NCBI RefSeq assembly: GCF_018406605.1
Contig: NZ_AP024545.1
Location: 1,116,001 to 1,180,000 of the forward strand
Source: Noviluteimonas caseinilytica
GTDB lineage: Bacteria; Pseudomonadota; Gammaproteobacteria; Xanthomonadales; Xanthomonadaceae
Direction: 5' to 3'
DNA length: 64,000 nucleotides
Below the pieces are notes generated by a model that did not search any database, was not told where the DNA came from, and saw only the letters and a list, made by a program, of their open reading frames with translations. This document shows positions 33,816 to 42,281 of this stretch, piece by piece. Every line of letters begins with the position of its first letter. The stretch's first letter is position 1. Position numbers and translations under genes: made by a program.

Positions 33816-33880
33816 GGCGTTCCTCCTCCGGGGTGGGGTGTGCGGATCAACGCAGCACGCGCAGACGACCGGCCGCGGGC

Positions 33881-33886
33881 GATAAT
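33881..33886 (+). promoter_or_regulatory. Candidate -10 element of ubiE (leaderless)
   Basis: GATAAT ends seven bases before the ubiE ATG; no Shine-Dalgarno intervenes. Same layout as at hemC and the WYL regulator. Confidence 0.5.
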
Positions 33887-33893
33887 CCGCCGC

Positions 33894-34655
33894 ATGAACG
33901 AACCCAGCGATTCGCGCGGCACCACCCACTTCGGCTTCCGCGAAGTCCCCACCGGCGAGAAGCAGAAGCTCGTCGGTGAGGTGTTCTCGTCGGTGGCCGG
34001 CAAGTACGACCTGATGAACGACCTCATGTCGCTCGGCATCCACCGCGCGTGGAAGCGCTACTTCGTCGGCACTGCGCAAGTCGCGCCTGGCGATCGCGTG
34101 CTGGACCTCGCCGGTGGCACCGGCGACATCGCCGCGTTGCTGCGCGATCGCGTCGGCGACGCGGGCGAAGTGGTGCTGGGCGACATCAACGGCGCGATGC
34201 TGCGCGTGGGCCGCGACCGCATGATCGACCGCGGCAGCGTGCGCGGCCTGTCGTACGTGCAATGCAATGCCGAGTCGCTGCCGTTCCCCGACGCGAGCTT
34301 CGATCTCGTCACCATCGCCTTCGGCCTGCGCAACGTGACCGACAAGGACGCCGCGCTGCGCGAGATGCACCGCGTGCTGAAGGTCGGCGGCCAGGCGCGC
34401 GTGCTCGAGTTTTCCGAAGTGCAGGCGCAGTGGTTCAAGCCGCTCTACGACTTCCACTCGTTCAAGGTGTTGCCGAAGCTCGGGCAGTTGTTCGCGCAGG
34501 ATGCGTCGAGCTACCAGTACCTCGCCGAATCCATCCGCAAGCATCCGCCGCAGGACCAGCTGAAAGCGATGATGGACACCGCGGGCTTCGTGCGCACGTC
34601 CTACAAGAACCTCAACGGCGGGATCGTCGCGATCCACACCGGCTACAAGGTCTGA
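33894..34655 (+). CDS. ubiE: Ubiquinone/menaquinone biosynthesis C-methyltransferase
   Basis: 253 residues. SAM-dependent C-methylation of 2-polyprenyl-6-methoxy-1,4-benzoquinol (and demethylmenaquinol). The motif VLDLAGGTGDIA binds SAM; YDLMNDLMS and FGLRNVTDK are family signatures. Start ATG at 33894 follows the -10-like element directly; longer upstream frames are antisense to the cupin gene. It converges with the GumN-like gene; the two stop codons lie in the palindrome CTGATCGATCAG. Confidence 0.95.
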   Translation: MNEPSDSRGTTHFGFREVPTGEKQKLVGEVFSSVAGKYDLMNDLMSLGIHRAWKRYFVGTAQVAPGDRVLDLAGGTGDIAALLRDRVGDAGEVVLGDINGAMLRVGRDRMIDRGSVRGLSYVQCNAESLPFPDASFDLVTIAFGLRNVTDKDAALREMHRVLKVGGQARVLEFSEVQAQWFKPLYDFHSFKVLPKLGQLFAQDASSYQYLAESIRKHPPQDQLKAMMDTAGFVRTSYKNLNGGIVAIHTGYKV

Positions 34656-34659
34656 TCGA

Positions 34660-35685
34660 TCAGGGCGCCGGCGTCGGCGCCGACACGAGCTTGAACCCCT
34701 CGCGCGCCAGGCGATCGGCGAGCGCCGTGTTGTCCAGCATGCGATCGATCGGCACGAGCGCCAGCACGCGATCGTGCTTCGCCAGCGACTTCAGCACCAT
34801 CGCGTGCCAGGTGTCGTCGACCTTCGCTTCCACGTCCTTCAGGTCCACGAACTTCGCCACCGCGCTGTCCAGCCACGGCTTCATGCAGGTGAGGAAGTGG
34901 TCCTGCACCGGCAACGTGCGCAGCGTTTCGAGATCGCCGACGGCCCACGCGTCCGCGCGATCGGCCAGCGTGGGCAATTCGCGCTCGACGCGGCCCATCA
35001 CCATGCGCAGGCACGCCACGTCATCCATGGTGCTGGCGTTGTACGCCTTCAGCGCTTCGCGCGGCTTGTCGAGCGTGAGGTTATAGGCGGCGCTTTCGAT
35101 CGGGATGTCGCGATCCTTGGCGATGTCGAACACGGCGCGTTCGATGGTGTGCGACGCGGTGAGGCCGGTGCGCTTCGCCGCCGCTTCGAACAACTTGTCG
35201 GACGCCACCACGGGGCGGAAGCGGTCCGCGTTGCGATCGCCTTTCAGGAACGCATCGCGCAGCGCATTCCAGCGCGCGAGGTCGGCGGGCGGCAGGATGT
35301 CCGCCAGCGTCTTGTCGTCGGGGTTGTAGTCCACCTTGCGCATGCCGGGCAGCATCAGCGCCATCTGGAACAAGCCGGGGTTGGCGGTGATGCGCAATCC
35401 GATCGGCGTCAGCACGGCCTGCGCGCGCGCGACTTCGCGCGTGATCGCTTCCTTAGGCAATTGCTTGTCGGGCAGCGCGGGCGAAAGCGTGCCGAGGATG
35501 CGCAGCGTCTTGCCGTTGCGCTCGAACTCCCACACCGGCACCGCCTGCGGCAACGCGCGCACGGTGACGGCGGGCAGCGCGGCGGGTGCCGGCGCGGCGA
35601 CGGGCGCGTGTTGCCCCTGCGCGCCGGCGGAGACGCTGGCGAGCAAGCCGCACCACACGATCCACTTCACGCGCCGGGTTGCCAT
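34660..35685 (-). CDS. Exported TraB/GumN family protein
   Basis: 341 residues with a signal peptide (1-22, SAG-AQ). TraB/GumN family proteins contain a conserved glycine-rich start (ILGTLSPALP) and a histidine-containing motif near the C-terminus; some are metal-dependent peptidase-like enzymes of the Tiki/EreA superfamily. ATG at 35685 lies inside the end of the DUF5916 gene, overlapping by 19 bases, so the genes are likely coupled. Function in this context is unknown. Confidence 0.75.
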   Translation of the reverse strand: MATRRVKWIVWCGLLASVSAGAQGQHAPVAAPAPAALPAVTVRALPQAVPVWEFERNGKTLRILGTLSPALPDKQLPKEAITREVARAQAVLTPIGLRITANPGLFQMALMLPGMRKVDYNPDDKTLADILPPADLARWNALRDAFLKGDRNADRFRPVVASDKLFEAAAKRTGLTASHTIERAVFDIAKDRDIPIESAAYNLTLDKPREALKAYNASTMDDVACLRMVMGRVERELPTLADRADAWAVGDLETLRTLPVQDHFLTCMKPWLDSAVAKFVDLKDVEAKVDDTWHAMVLKSLAKHDRVLALVPIDRMLDNTALADRLAREGFKLVSAPTPAP

Positions 35686-37931
35686 GCGTAGCTCACCTTG
35701 AAGAAGAGACTGCGGGAATTGTCGAAGATGTCGCGGATCTCGTCGTCCGAGTAACCGCCTTCGGAATAGCCCGCGTACAACGCGCTGCGCGGGTTGAGCT
35801 TGTACGAATACAGCAACTGGCCCGCGACGTCGCGCCCGCGCTGCGGCACGCGCACGGTGTACAGGCCTTGGTTGCGATCGACCTGGCTGCCCTGCACCGA
35901 CAGGCGCAGGCGCTGGCGCGGATCGAACTGCCAGCTCACGCGGCCGTCGACGACGCGCGCATCGAACGCGGTGCCGCCGTCGCGACGCAGGCGCTGCTGC
36001 GTGTAGTTGAGGTTGAGGTTGATGCCGCGGCCGATGTCGACTTCCACGAACGGTTCGATCTCGAACACGCGCCCTTCGCGCGAAGCGACCAGGTCGAGGC
36101 GATCGCCGCCTTCGTACGTGCCGCCCACCTTCAGCGACGGCCACGGCGTCACTTCGAAATAGAACGACCAGAAATCCTCGTCGAACAGCTGGTCGTTCCA
36201 GAAGCGCACGCGCGAACCGCCACCGAGTTCGTAGTAGCCCTGGCGCGACGCGCGCGCGGACAGGTAGCCCTCGACTTCGCGTTCCAGCAGCTGGCCGTCG
36301 TAGCGATGCGTGATGTCCCAGTCGCCGTTGAACTCGATGCGGCTGACGGTGCTGCCCTTCGGCAGGAACCACGTGTGGCCGCCGCCGATCGTCGACTTGT
36401 CGTATCCGACCTGCGTGATGAAGCCCAGGTCCGACCGGAAGCCCGGATCGATCGCCACGTGAGTCGCGTTGCCGCGCCACGTGCGGTTGCCGTAGCTGTA
36501 GTTGAGGTACAGCGCGTCGCCCTTCGGTGCGGTGTCGGGTAGCGCGTGGCCGTCGGGATATTCGGATTCGCTGCGCAGCCACTGGCCGCGCAGCGTGTGT
36601 TCGTCCTTCTGGTAACGCGCATCCACGCCGCCGACGGCATTGTGGTAATCGTCGCCGCCGCGGTACGTGGCCACGGCGCCGATGCTGGTGTGCGCGTCGA
36701 GGTCGTAGCGATAGCGGCCGACGAAGTCGGTGGCTTCCTGGTCGAGGAACCGGAACGACGAACCGAGCACGCCCGGCACCAGCAACTGCGTCGTCGCGTC
36801 CTGCGCGGCGATCACGCCGTAGGCCTGCGATCCGTTGCGCCCGGTGACGCGCACGCCGTAGTCTGGATCGGCGATCTGGCGCGTGTAGAGCACCTGCAGC
36901 GGCGTGGTGAAGTAATCCGCGCCTTCGAGGAAGAACGGGCGCTTCTCCGGGAAGAACAACGCGAAACTCGTGTTGAGGTCGAGCTGCGCCTGGTCGGTTT
37001 CAACCTGCGAGAAGTCGGGATTGATCGTGCCGTTGAGCGTGAGGTTGGGGCTCGGCGCCCACGCCACGTCGACGCCGGGTTCGAAGCTGGTGCCGTCGCC
37101 ATGCCATTCGCCGTTCGGGCGATCGCGTTCTTCGGCGTCGATGATCGTCAGCGTCGGCGTGATTTCGAGGTTCCTGCCCTGCTTCACGCCTTCGAAGCCT
37201 TCCACCTTGTCGAAGGTGCAGGTCAGGCAGCGCGAACCGCGTTCGACGCGATTGCTGAAGTACTGGTAGCGGAAGTCGCGCGGGCGGATGCGCAGGAACG
37301 TCGCGCCCCAGCGGCGCACGTCGTCGGTGTCGCGGAAGCGCAGCGTGGCGAAGGGGATGCGGATCTCGGCGTCGTAGCCCTGGTCCGTGATGCGCGCGGC
37401 GCTGGTCCACAGGCCGTCCCAGCTGTCGTCTTCGTTGCCGGTGGCTTCTTCCTTGATCAGGTCGGCCTGCACGCCCAGCGGGTTGACGAAGAATTCGTAC
37501 GCGCGGCGCTGGTCGTCGAACGTATCCAGCATCACGCCGACGAAGTCGTCGCTGTACAGCGAATCGCGATCGCGCAGGAACGCGCGCACTTTCGACGGAT
37601 CCGGATCCTCGGCGTGGAAGGCGATGACCAGCGCGTCGGTGGTGTACGCGACGCGCACCGTCGTTTTCACCGGCGCGGGCGTGTTGTCGTTGGGCGTCAC
37701 CTCGAACGGCAGGTCGATGGTCGCGGCCTGCGCCCAGGCGGCGTCGTCCAGCACGCCGTCCACGACGATGTCCGTGGCAACGCGCGGGATCGCGCGCACG
37801 ACTTTCTCGCCCACGGGCGGCGTGCCCGCCGGCGCGGACGCGGCCTGGGCGAGGGCGGTGGACGAAAACGCGGGCACGACCGCGATGAACAGGGCGAGCA
37901 GGCGCGCGCCCTTCAGGGAATTCGGAGGCAT
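35667..37931 (-). CDS. DUF5916 outer-membrane protein with CBM9-like domain
   Basis: 754 residues. A signal peptide (about 1-29, ALA-QA) precedes a carbohydrate-binding family 9-like domain (about 40-230; IVVDGVLDDAAWAQA) and a long C-terminal region of alternating strands (DUF5916), compatible with an outer-membrane beta-barrel ending in the aromatic VSYAWQPGA. The family appears with exported hydrolases and may bind polysaccharide or peptide. It shares its 3' end with the GumN-like gene. No partner gene of known function is adjacent. Confidence 0.82.
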   Translation of the reverse strand: MPPNSLKGARLLALFIAVVPAFSSTALAQAASAPAGTPPVGEKVVRAIPRVATDIVVDGVLDDAAWAQAATIDLPFEVTPNDNTPAPVKTTVRVAYTTDALVIAFHAEDPDPSKVRAFLRDRDSLYSDDFVGVMLDTFDDQRRAYEFFVNPLGVQADLIKEEATGNEDDSWDGLWTSAARITDQGYDAEIRIPFATLRFRDTDDVRRWGATFLRIRPRDFRYQYFSNRVERGSRCLTCTFDKVEGFEGVKQGRNLEITPTLTIIDAEERDRPNGEWHGDGTSFEPGVDVAWAPSPNLTLNGTINPDFSQVETDQAQLDLNTSFALFFPEKRPFFLEGADYFTTPLQVLYTRQIADPDYGVRVTGRNGSQAYGVIAAQDATTQLLVPGVLGSSFRFLDQEATDFVGRYRYDLDAHTSIGAVATYRGGDDYHNAVGGVDARYQKDEHTLRGQWLRSESEYPDGHALPDTAPKGDALYLNYSYGNRTWRGNATHVAIDPGFRSDLGFITQVGYDKSTIGGGHTWFLPKGSTVSRIEFNGDWDITHRYDGQLLEREVEGYLSARASRQGYYELGGGSRVRFWNDQLFDEDFWSFYFEVTPWPSLKVGGTYEGGDRLDLVASREGRVFEIEPFVEVDIGRGINLNLNYTQQRLRRDGGTAFDARVVDGRVSWQFDPRQRLRLSVQGSQVDRNQGLYTVRVPQRGRDVAGQLLYSYKLNPRSALYAGYSEGGYSDDEIRDIFDNSRSLFFKVSYAWQPGA

Positions 37932-38218
37932 GCGCGGAGGATGGCGATGCAGGCGTCAATGCGAACGTGCCGGAAGTCGGGTGCCGGGATGGCTTGCGTT
38001 CCGGTACGAACTTTCTCGCCTCAAGGGCGCATGGGAGGCGCGGGGGCTGCGTGGTGTCATCGCGCCACGTGCCGAGAGCAGCGAGCGCCACCGACCTGCA
38101 GGGGTTTCGAAAGTTCCGCACAGCGCGTTGGTGAGGTTCATCACGTGTTGCGTGCCCTTGCGCAGAATCGCCGCCGCTCGACGCTTCGCGCCGAGTCCCC
38201 ACAAAAAAGAGGTTCCGA
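37932..38218. other. Divergent intergenic region between DUF5916 and Ax21 genes
   Basis: 287 bases without an open frame of coding character. It must hold promoters for both sides. AAGAGG (38208-38213) is a usable Shine-Dalgarno for the Ax21 gene. A CAGAAT hexamer at 38163-38168 is a possible -10, but no matching -35 is seen. Nothing else is recognised. Confidence 0.4.
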
Positions 38219-38776
38219 ATGAAGCGTTCCCTGCTTGCCCTGATGCTGCTTGCTGCCGTGCCGTTCGCTGCGTCCGCCGCCGACGGCATTTCCTACAACT
38301 ACGTGGAAGGCGGTTACATGAAGACCGACACCGGCGGCGACGCCGATGGTTGGGCGGTCAATGGTTCGTGGGCCTTCCACCCCAGCTTCCATGTCTTCGG
38401 CGGTTACACCGACCAGAACGTGGACAACATCTACGGCGCCGATTTCGACCAGTGGCACCTGGGCGTCGGCTACAACCACACGCTGTCGCAGAAGGTGGAC
38501 CTCGTTTCGCAGGTCGCCTACCAATCGGTCGACTTCGGCGGCATGTCGCAGAAGCACGATGGCTACACCGCCGAAGTCGGCGTGCGCGCCGCACTGACGC
38601 CGATGCTCGAAGGCTATGCGGGCGCGGGCTACGGCGACCTGGAACACAGCAACGGCGAGTTCTACGCCAAGCTCGGCACGCAGGTGAAGTTCAACCAGAA
38701 CTGGGGCATCGCCGGCGACGTCAAGTTCGTCAGCGGCGACACGCAGTGGTTCGTCGGCCCGCGCCTGAGCTGGTAA
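38219..38776 (+). CDS. Ax21-family outer-membrane protein (copy 1)
   Basis: 185 residues. Sequence and length fit the Ax21 family: signal peptide (1-21, ASA-AD), the GISYNYVEGGYMKTD start, and eight amphipathic strands (GWAVNGSW, FGGYTDQN, and others) ending in PRLSW, a classic outer-membrane barrel end. Ax21 proteins in Xanthomonas and Stenotrophomonas are secreted or carried in outer-membrane vesicles and have been tied to quorum-related regulation; the original elicitor claim was retracted. A strong terminator follows. A second, diverged copy is 205 bases away. Confidence 0.9.
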   Translation: MKRSLLALMLLAAVPFAASAADGISYNYVEGGYMKTDTGGDADGWAVNGSWAFHPSFHVFGGYTDQNVDNIYGADFDQWHLGVGYNHTLSQKVDLVSQVAYQSVDFGGMSQKHDGYTAEVGVRAALTPMLEGYAGAGYGDLEHSNGEFYAKLGTQVKFNQNWGIAGDVKFVSGDTQWFVGPRLSW

Positions 38777-38830
38777 TCGCACCCACGGGATTCGCGACAC
38801 TGCTCCCTCCCCCCTGCGGGGTCGCGAACG

Positions 38831-38859
38831 GAACCCGGCTTCGGCCGGGTTCTTTTTTT
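38831..38859 (+). terminator. Rho-independent terminator after Ax21 copy 1
   Basis: GAACCCGGC (38831-38839), a TTCG loop and GCCGGGTTC (38844-38852), followed by seven T (38853-38859). A perfect nine-base stem, 55 bases after the stop. Confidence 0.9.
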
Positions 38860-38919
38860 GCGCACGCTGAACGGAGTTCCGGCACTAGGCCGAAGGGCAT
38901 GTTTGTTCTTGTGAACTTT

Positions 38920-38947
38920 TTGTTACCGTGCGCCCGCCGCCTAAAAG
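38920..38947 (+). promoter_or_regulatory. Candidate promoter of Ax21 copy 2
   Basis: TTGTTA (38920-38925), 16 bases, TAAAAG (38942-38947); a start near 38954 gives a leader of about 28 bases, with AAGGAT before the ATG at 38982. One of the clearest -35/-10 pairs in the window. Confidence 0.45.
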
Positions 38948-38981
38948 ACGGTTCCAATCAAATCAAGGATTTAGTACCTAA

Positions 38982-39593
38982 ATGAAGAAGACGCTTCTCG
39001 CGGCCGCCGTTTTGGCCGCCGCCTCCTTCGGCGCCTCTGCCGCCGAGAACACCGCCAACACCAACGGCATCAGCTACACCTACGTCGAAGGCGACTACGT
39101 TGCCCGCAACATGGACGTGGACATGAACACCGACATCGATTTCAAGGGCTGGGGCGTCAAGGGCTCGTACGAAATCGCCGACCAGTTCCACGTGTTCGGT
39201 GCGTACAACAAGACCAGCAACAACGACTTCATCGACATCGACCTCGACGAAACGCAGCTCGGCTTCGGCTGGCACAAGTCGGTCGCCGACAATGCCGACG
39301 CGATCGTCGAGCTGAGCTGGCTGCGCCAGGGCGTCGACGTGTCGCTGCTCGGCGTGAGCGCCGACGACCACGCTGACGGCTACCGCGCTTCGGCCGGTTT
39401 CCGCGGCGCGTTCAACGAACACGTCAACGGCACCTTCAAGGTGAACTACACCGACGGTTCGGACTTCAAGAGCGAGTTCACCCCGAGCTTCGGCGTGGAA
39501 GTGAAGTTCACCCCGATGTTCAGCGCGGTCGCCGATGCCGAAGTCGGCAACGGCAACAAGATGTACTCGATCGGCCTGCGCGCGAACTTCTGA
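38982..39593 (+). CDS. Ax21-family outer-membrane protein (copy 2)
   Basis: 203 residues, with a signal peptide (1-20, ASA-AE) and the same plan as copy 1: GISYTYVEGDYVARN start, then GWGVKGSYEIADQFHVFGAY, which aligns with copy 1 GWAVNGSWAFHPSFHVFGGY. It has a longer acidic loop (DMNTDIDFKG) and ends in SIGLRANF with a C-terminal phenylalanine. It has its own promoter and a bidirectional terminator, so expression is independent of copy 1. Divergence suggests an old duplication. Confidence 0.88.
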   Translation: MKKTLLAAAVLAAASFGASAAENTANTNGISYTYVEGDYVARNMDVDMNTDIDFKGWGVKGSYEIADQFHVFGAYNKTSNNDFIDIDLDETQLGFGWHKSVADNADAIVELSWLRQGVDVSLLGVSADDHADGYRASAGFRGAFNEHVNGTFKVNYTDGSDFKSEFTPSFGVEVKFTPMFSAVADAEVGNGNKMYSIGLRANF

Positions 39594-39613
39594 TCGCGTC
39601 GTCCCGATGAAAG

Positions 39614-39642
39614 AAAAAGCCCGGCATGCCGGGCTTTTTTTT
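39614..39642. terminator. Bidirectional terminator between Ax21 copy 2 and gpsA
   Basis: The palindrome GCCCGGCATGCCGGGC (39619-39634) is flanked by an A run (39614-39618) and a T run (39635-39642), so it works as a terminator on both strands, serving the Ax21 gene and the convergent gpsA. Confidence 0.9.
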
Positions 39643-39644
39643 CG

Positions 39645-40682
39645 TCAGCCGAACAGGCCGTCGGGATATTCGGGTTTCTGGTCGCGCGACAACAGGCGCT
39701 GCAGTCCCTCCGCCGGCGTGATTTCGCCGTGCAACACCGCACGCACCGCGCTGGAGATCGGCAGTTCGATGCCGTGCCGGTCCGCCTGGCGGATCACTTC
39801 GTCCGCGGTCTGGATCGATTCGACGACCTGCCCGATCTCGCGCACGGCGTCCTCGATGCTCTGCCCGCGCCCGAGCGCGAGGCCCAGCCGGCGATTGCGC
39901 GACAGGTCGCCGGTGCACGTGAGCACCAGGTCGCCCAGGCCCGCGAGGCCCATCAGCGTTTCCGCCTTGCCGCCGATCGCGGCGTTCAGGCGCAGCATTT
40001 CGTTGAGCCCGCGCGTGATCATGCCCGCGCGCGCATTGAGGCCGAGTTGCATGCCATCGGCGACACCGGTGGCCACCGCGAGCACGTTCTTCATCGCACC
40101 GCCGAGTTCGGCGCCCAGCATGTCGTCGCCCGTGTAGGCGCGGAATGCGGGGCCGTGCAATGCGTCGGCCACTTGTTGCGCGAAGTCGGGATCGGCGCCG
40201 TGCACGGTGAGCGCGGTGGGCAATCCCTGCGCGACTTCCTTCGCGAACGACGGCCCGGTGACGACGGCGAGCGGCACGCCGTCGCCGAGGACTTCGTTCG
40301 CGACTTCGTGCAGGAAACGCCCGGAGCCCGGTTCGAAACCCTTCGTCGCCCACGCCACGCCCGCGTGCGCGGGCCGGTGCGGCGCGAGCGAACGCAGCGT
40401 TTCAGCGAAGGCGTGCGAAGGCACGACGACCAGCACGAGGTCGCAATGCCGCAAGGCATCGCCGAGGTCGTGCGTGGCGCGCAACGACGCCGGCAATGCG
40501 ATGCCGGGCAGGTAGCGTGCGTTTTCGTGCGTGGCGTCGATGGCCGCGACCGCTTGCGCGTCGCGGCCCCACAACACCGTGCGATGCCCGTGCCGCGCGA
40601 TCAGCGCGGCCAGCGCGGTGCCCCAGGAGCCCGCGCCGAGGACCGCGATGGCGGGCAGTTGCGCCGGGTCTGCGGTCGCCAT
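39645..40682 (-). CDS. gpsA: Glycerol-3-phosphate dehydrogenase [NAD(P)+]
   Basis: 345 residues. Makes sn-glycerol 3-phosphate for phospholipids. GAGSWG (16-21) is the nucleotide-binding motif; the catalytic lysine region (GGAMKNVLAVATG) and GLAGLGDLVLTCTG are conserved. ATG at 40682 is six bases from the secB stop, the usual secB-gpsA arrangement. Full length and intact. Confidence 0.95.
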   Translation of the reverse strand: MATADPAQLPAIAVLGAGSWGTALAALIARHGHRTVLWGRDAQAVAAIDATHENARYLPGIALPASLRATHDLGDALRHCDLVLVVVPSHAFAETLRSLAPHRPAHAGVAWATKGFEPGSGRFLHEVANEVLGDGVPLAVVTGPSFAKEVAQGLPTALTVHGADPDFAQQVADALHGPAFRAYTGDDMLGAELGGAMKNVLAVATGVADGMQLGLNARAGMITRGLNEMLRLNAAIGGKAETLMGLAGLGDLVLTCTGDLSRNRRLGLALGRGQSIEDAVREIGQVVESIQTADEVIRQADRHGIELPISSAVRAVLHGEITPAEGLQRLLSRDQKPEYPDGLFG

Positions 40683-40688
40683 GGGCGG

Positions 40689-41213
40689 TCAGGCGTTCCC
40701 GACCGTCTCCGTGCCGCCCAGGTCGGTGCCGCCCGACAGGGCGCCCGCCTGCTGCGCGGCGCGCTGGCGCAGGTTTTCGGCGTACAGGCCGTCGAAGTTG
40801 ATCGGCTGCATGAAGAACGGCGGGAAACCACCGGACTGGATCAGCTGCGACACGTTGGCGGCGGCGTACGGGTACAGCAGGTTGGGGCACTGCGTGCCGA
40901 GCATCGCGTCGATGCCGGCGTCTTCGAAGCCCGCCAGCGTGAACACGCCGGCCTGCTGCACTTCGGCCAGGTACGCGGTCTTGCCCGCGACGTTGCAGGT
41001 GAGCGTGATGCCGAGGATGACTTCGAACGCGCTTTCGCTCAGGCGCTGCACCTTCTGGTTGAGGTTCATCTGCAGCTCGGGCGCGCCCTGCTCGTTGAAC
41101 ACCTGCGGCGCGCCGGGCGCTTCGAAGGACACGTCCTTGACGTAGATCTTTTCGACGGTGAACGTCGCGCCGGCCGGGGCCGGGGTGGTGTCGTTGATGA
41201 TGTCGTCGGCCAT
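40689..41213 (-). CDS. secB: Protein-export chaperone SecB
   Basis: 174 residues. Tetrameric chaperone that keeps precursors unfolded for SecA. FTVEKIYVKDVSFEAP and NLLYPYAAANVSQLI are family landmarks. The C-terminal tail is longer and more acidic than in E. coli. A CATAAT hexamer on the minus strand (41250-41255) could be the -10, and GGAG precedes the ATG. Its neighbours, rhodanese and gpsA, are the typical ones in gammaproteobacteria; grxC, often present between rhodanese and secB, is missing here. Confidence 0.95.
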   Translation of the reverse strand: MADDIINDTTPAPAGATFTVEKIYVKDVSFEAPGAPQVFNEQGAPELQMNLNQKVQRLSESAFEVILGITLTCNVAGKTAYLAEVQQAGVFTLAGFEDAGIDAMLGTQCPNLLYPYAAANVSQLIQSGGFPPFFMQPINFDGLYAENLRQRAAQQAGALSGGTDLGGTETVGNA

Positions 41214-41308
41214 GGTGCTGCAACTCCGGAAAGCTTGGAAAAGAGGGCGATTATGGCACGCGACCCGGGGCGTCCCGGGTGGCGCGCGGTGTGTGAATCA
41301 AGGGCGGA

Positions 41309-41743
41309 TCAGCGGCCTTTGACGAGCGGCAGGTCGGCCTGTTGCCAGGCGGCGATGCCGCCGTCCAGCCAGTACACCTGCTCGAAGCCGGCCTGCTTCA
41401 GCCGCTTGGCCGCCGCCGCCGACGCCTGGCCGGTGCGGCACACCGCGACGACCGGCAGCGACTTCGCGTTGGCGAGCTGCTTGTTCTCGGGATCGAACTG
41501 GCTCGGCTGCACGTTCTTGCTGCCGGGGATGTGGCCCTTCTCGAATTCCGCCGTCGAGGACAGGTCCACCACCAGCGCGTTCTCGCGGTTGATCAGCGCG
41601 GTCAGCGCAGCCGGGCGCAGCGCCTTGTAGCTGCGGAACAGGCGCGCGACTTCCATGTAGATGAGCGCGATGGTCAGGCCCACCAGGGCCATCGAGAGCA
41701 TGGCGTGGCGGCCGGCGAAATCCAGCAGGGTTTCGAAATTCAC
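41309..41743 (-). CDS. Rhodanese-like sulfurtransferase with N-terminal membrane helix
   Basis: 144 residues from a GTG start. One membrane helix (about 15-33) anchors a single rhodanese domain; the catalytic cysteine is C102 in CRTGQAS. It is homologous to YibN, the gene upstream of grxC-secB in E. coli. Role: sulfur or persulfide transfer at the inner membrane. A minus-strand GACAAT upstream could be the -10; no ribosome binding site is clear. A later ATG (residue 15) is also possible. Confidence 0.85.
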   Translation of the reverse strand: MNFETLLDFAGRHAMLSMALVGLTIALIYMEVARLFRSYKALRPAALTALINRENALVVDLSSTAEFEKGHIPGSKNVQPSQFDPENKQLANAKSLPVVAVCRTGQASAAAAKRLKQAGFEQVYWLDGGIAAWQQADLPLVKGR

Positions 41744-41765
41744 GTGTGGGGGACTGCTTTGAAAC

Positions 41766-41787
41766 GGGCGGGGATTGTCGCCCGCCC
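41766..41787 (-). terminator. Hairpin after the small lipoprotein gene
   Basis: GGGCGGG (41766-41772) pairs with CCCGCCC (41781-41787); on the minus strand it is followed only by GTTTC, so termination would be weak. It lies between the lipoprotein stop and the rhodanese start. Confidence 0.35.
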
Positions 41788-41819
41788 GGCTGCTGCGCGC
41801 AAAAGGCCCTTCCGGGCAG

Positions 41820-42254
41820 TCAGCCGCCCTGCCAGAAATCCGGCAGGCCGCCGACCAGCCACCAGGTCCCGGCGACCGGGTCGAAGCGCCAGCGCTCGGT
41901 GTAGCGCGTGGTGCGCTCCACGAGGGTGTGGCGGTTGACCAGGTTGATCTCGACCTCGCGGACGATGTCGCCGTCGGGCAGGGTCTGCGAGGCGAGGTCG
42001 TGGTACGCGGTGACCTGGATCTGGTTGTAGCGCTCCAGTTCCAGGTCGGTCATCGGGTGGGCCTTGCGGTATTCGGGGTCGGCCAGCTGCCATGCGCCTT
42101 CGAAATCGCCCCAGCGGATGGCGGCGGAATAGGCGTACTGCACGCGGTCGATGGAGTTGCGCTTGATGTCGGCGGCGCAGCCGGCGAGCAGGACGCACAG
42201 CGCCAGCACGAAAGCGCCGGACCAGGTGCGCAGCGTTGCATTGCGGTTCGACAT
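41820..42254 (-). CDS. Small lipoprotein of unknown function
   Basis: 144 residues. Signal ends in LLAGC (cysteine at 26). The mature part resembles an NTF2-like fold: DRVQYAYSAAIRWGDFEGAW at the start and a run of strands ending in WWLVGGLPDFW. A GAGGAGA ribosome binding site precedes the ATG. The thioesterase gene ends 27 bases upstream. I do not recognise a named family; outer-membrane or periplasmic location is clear. Confidence 0.7.
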   Translation of the reverse strand: MSNRNATLRTWSGAFVLALCVLLAGCAADIKRNSIDRVQYAYSAAIRWGDFEGAWQLADPEYRKAHPMTDLELERYNQIQVTAYHDLASQTLPDGDIVREVEINLVNRHTLVERTTRYTERWRFDPVAGTWWLVGGLPDFWQGG

Positions 42255-42281
42255 GCCGTTCTCCTCGGGCGACGGCGAATC

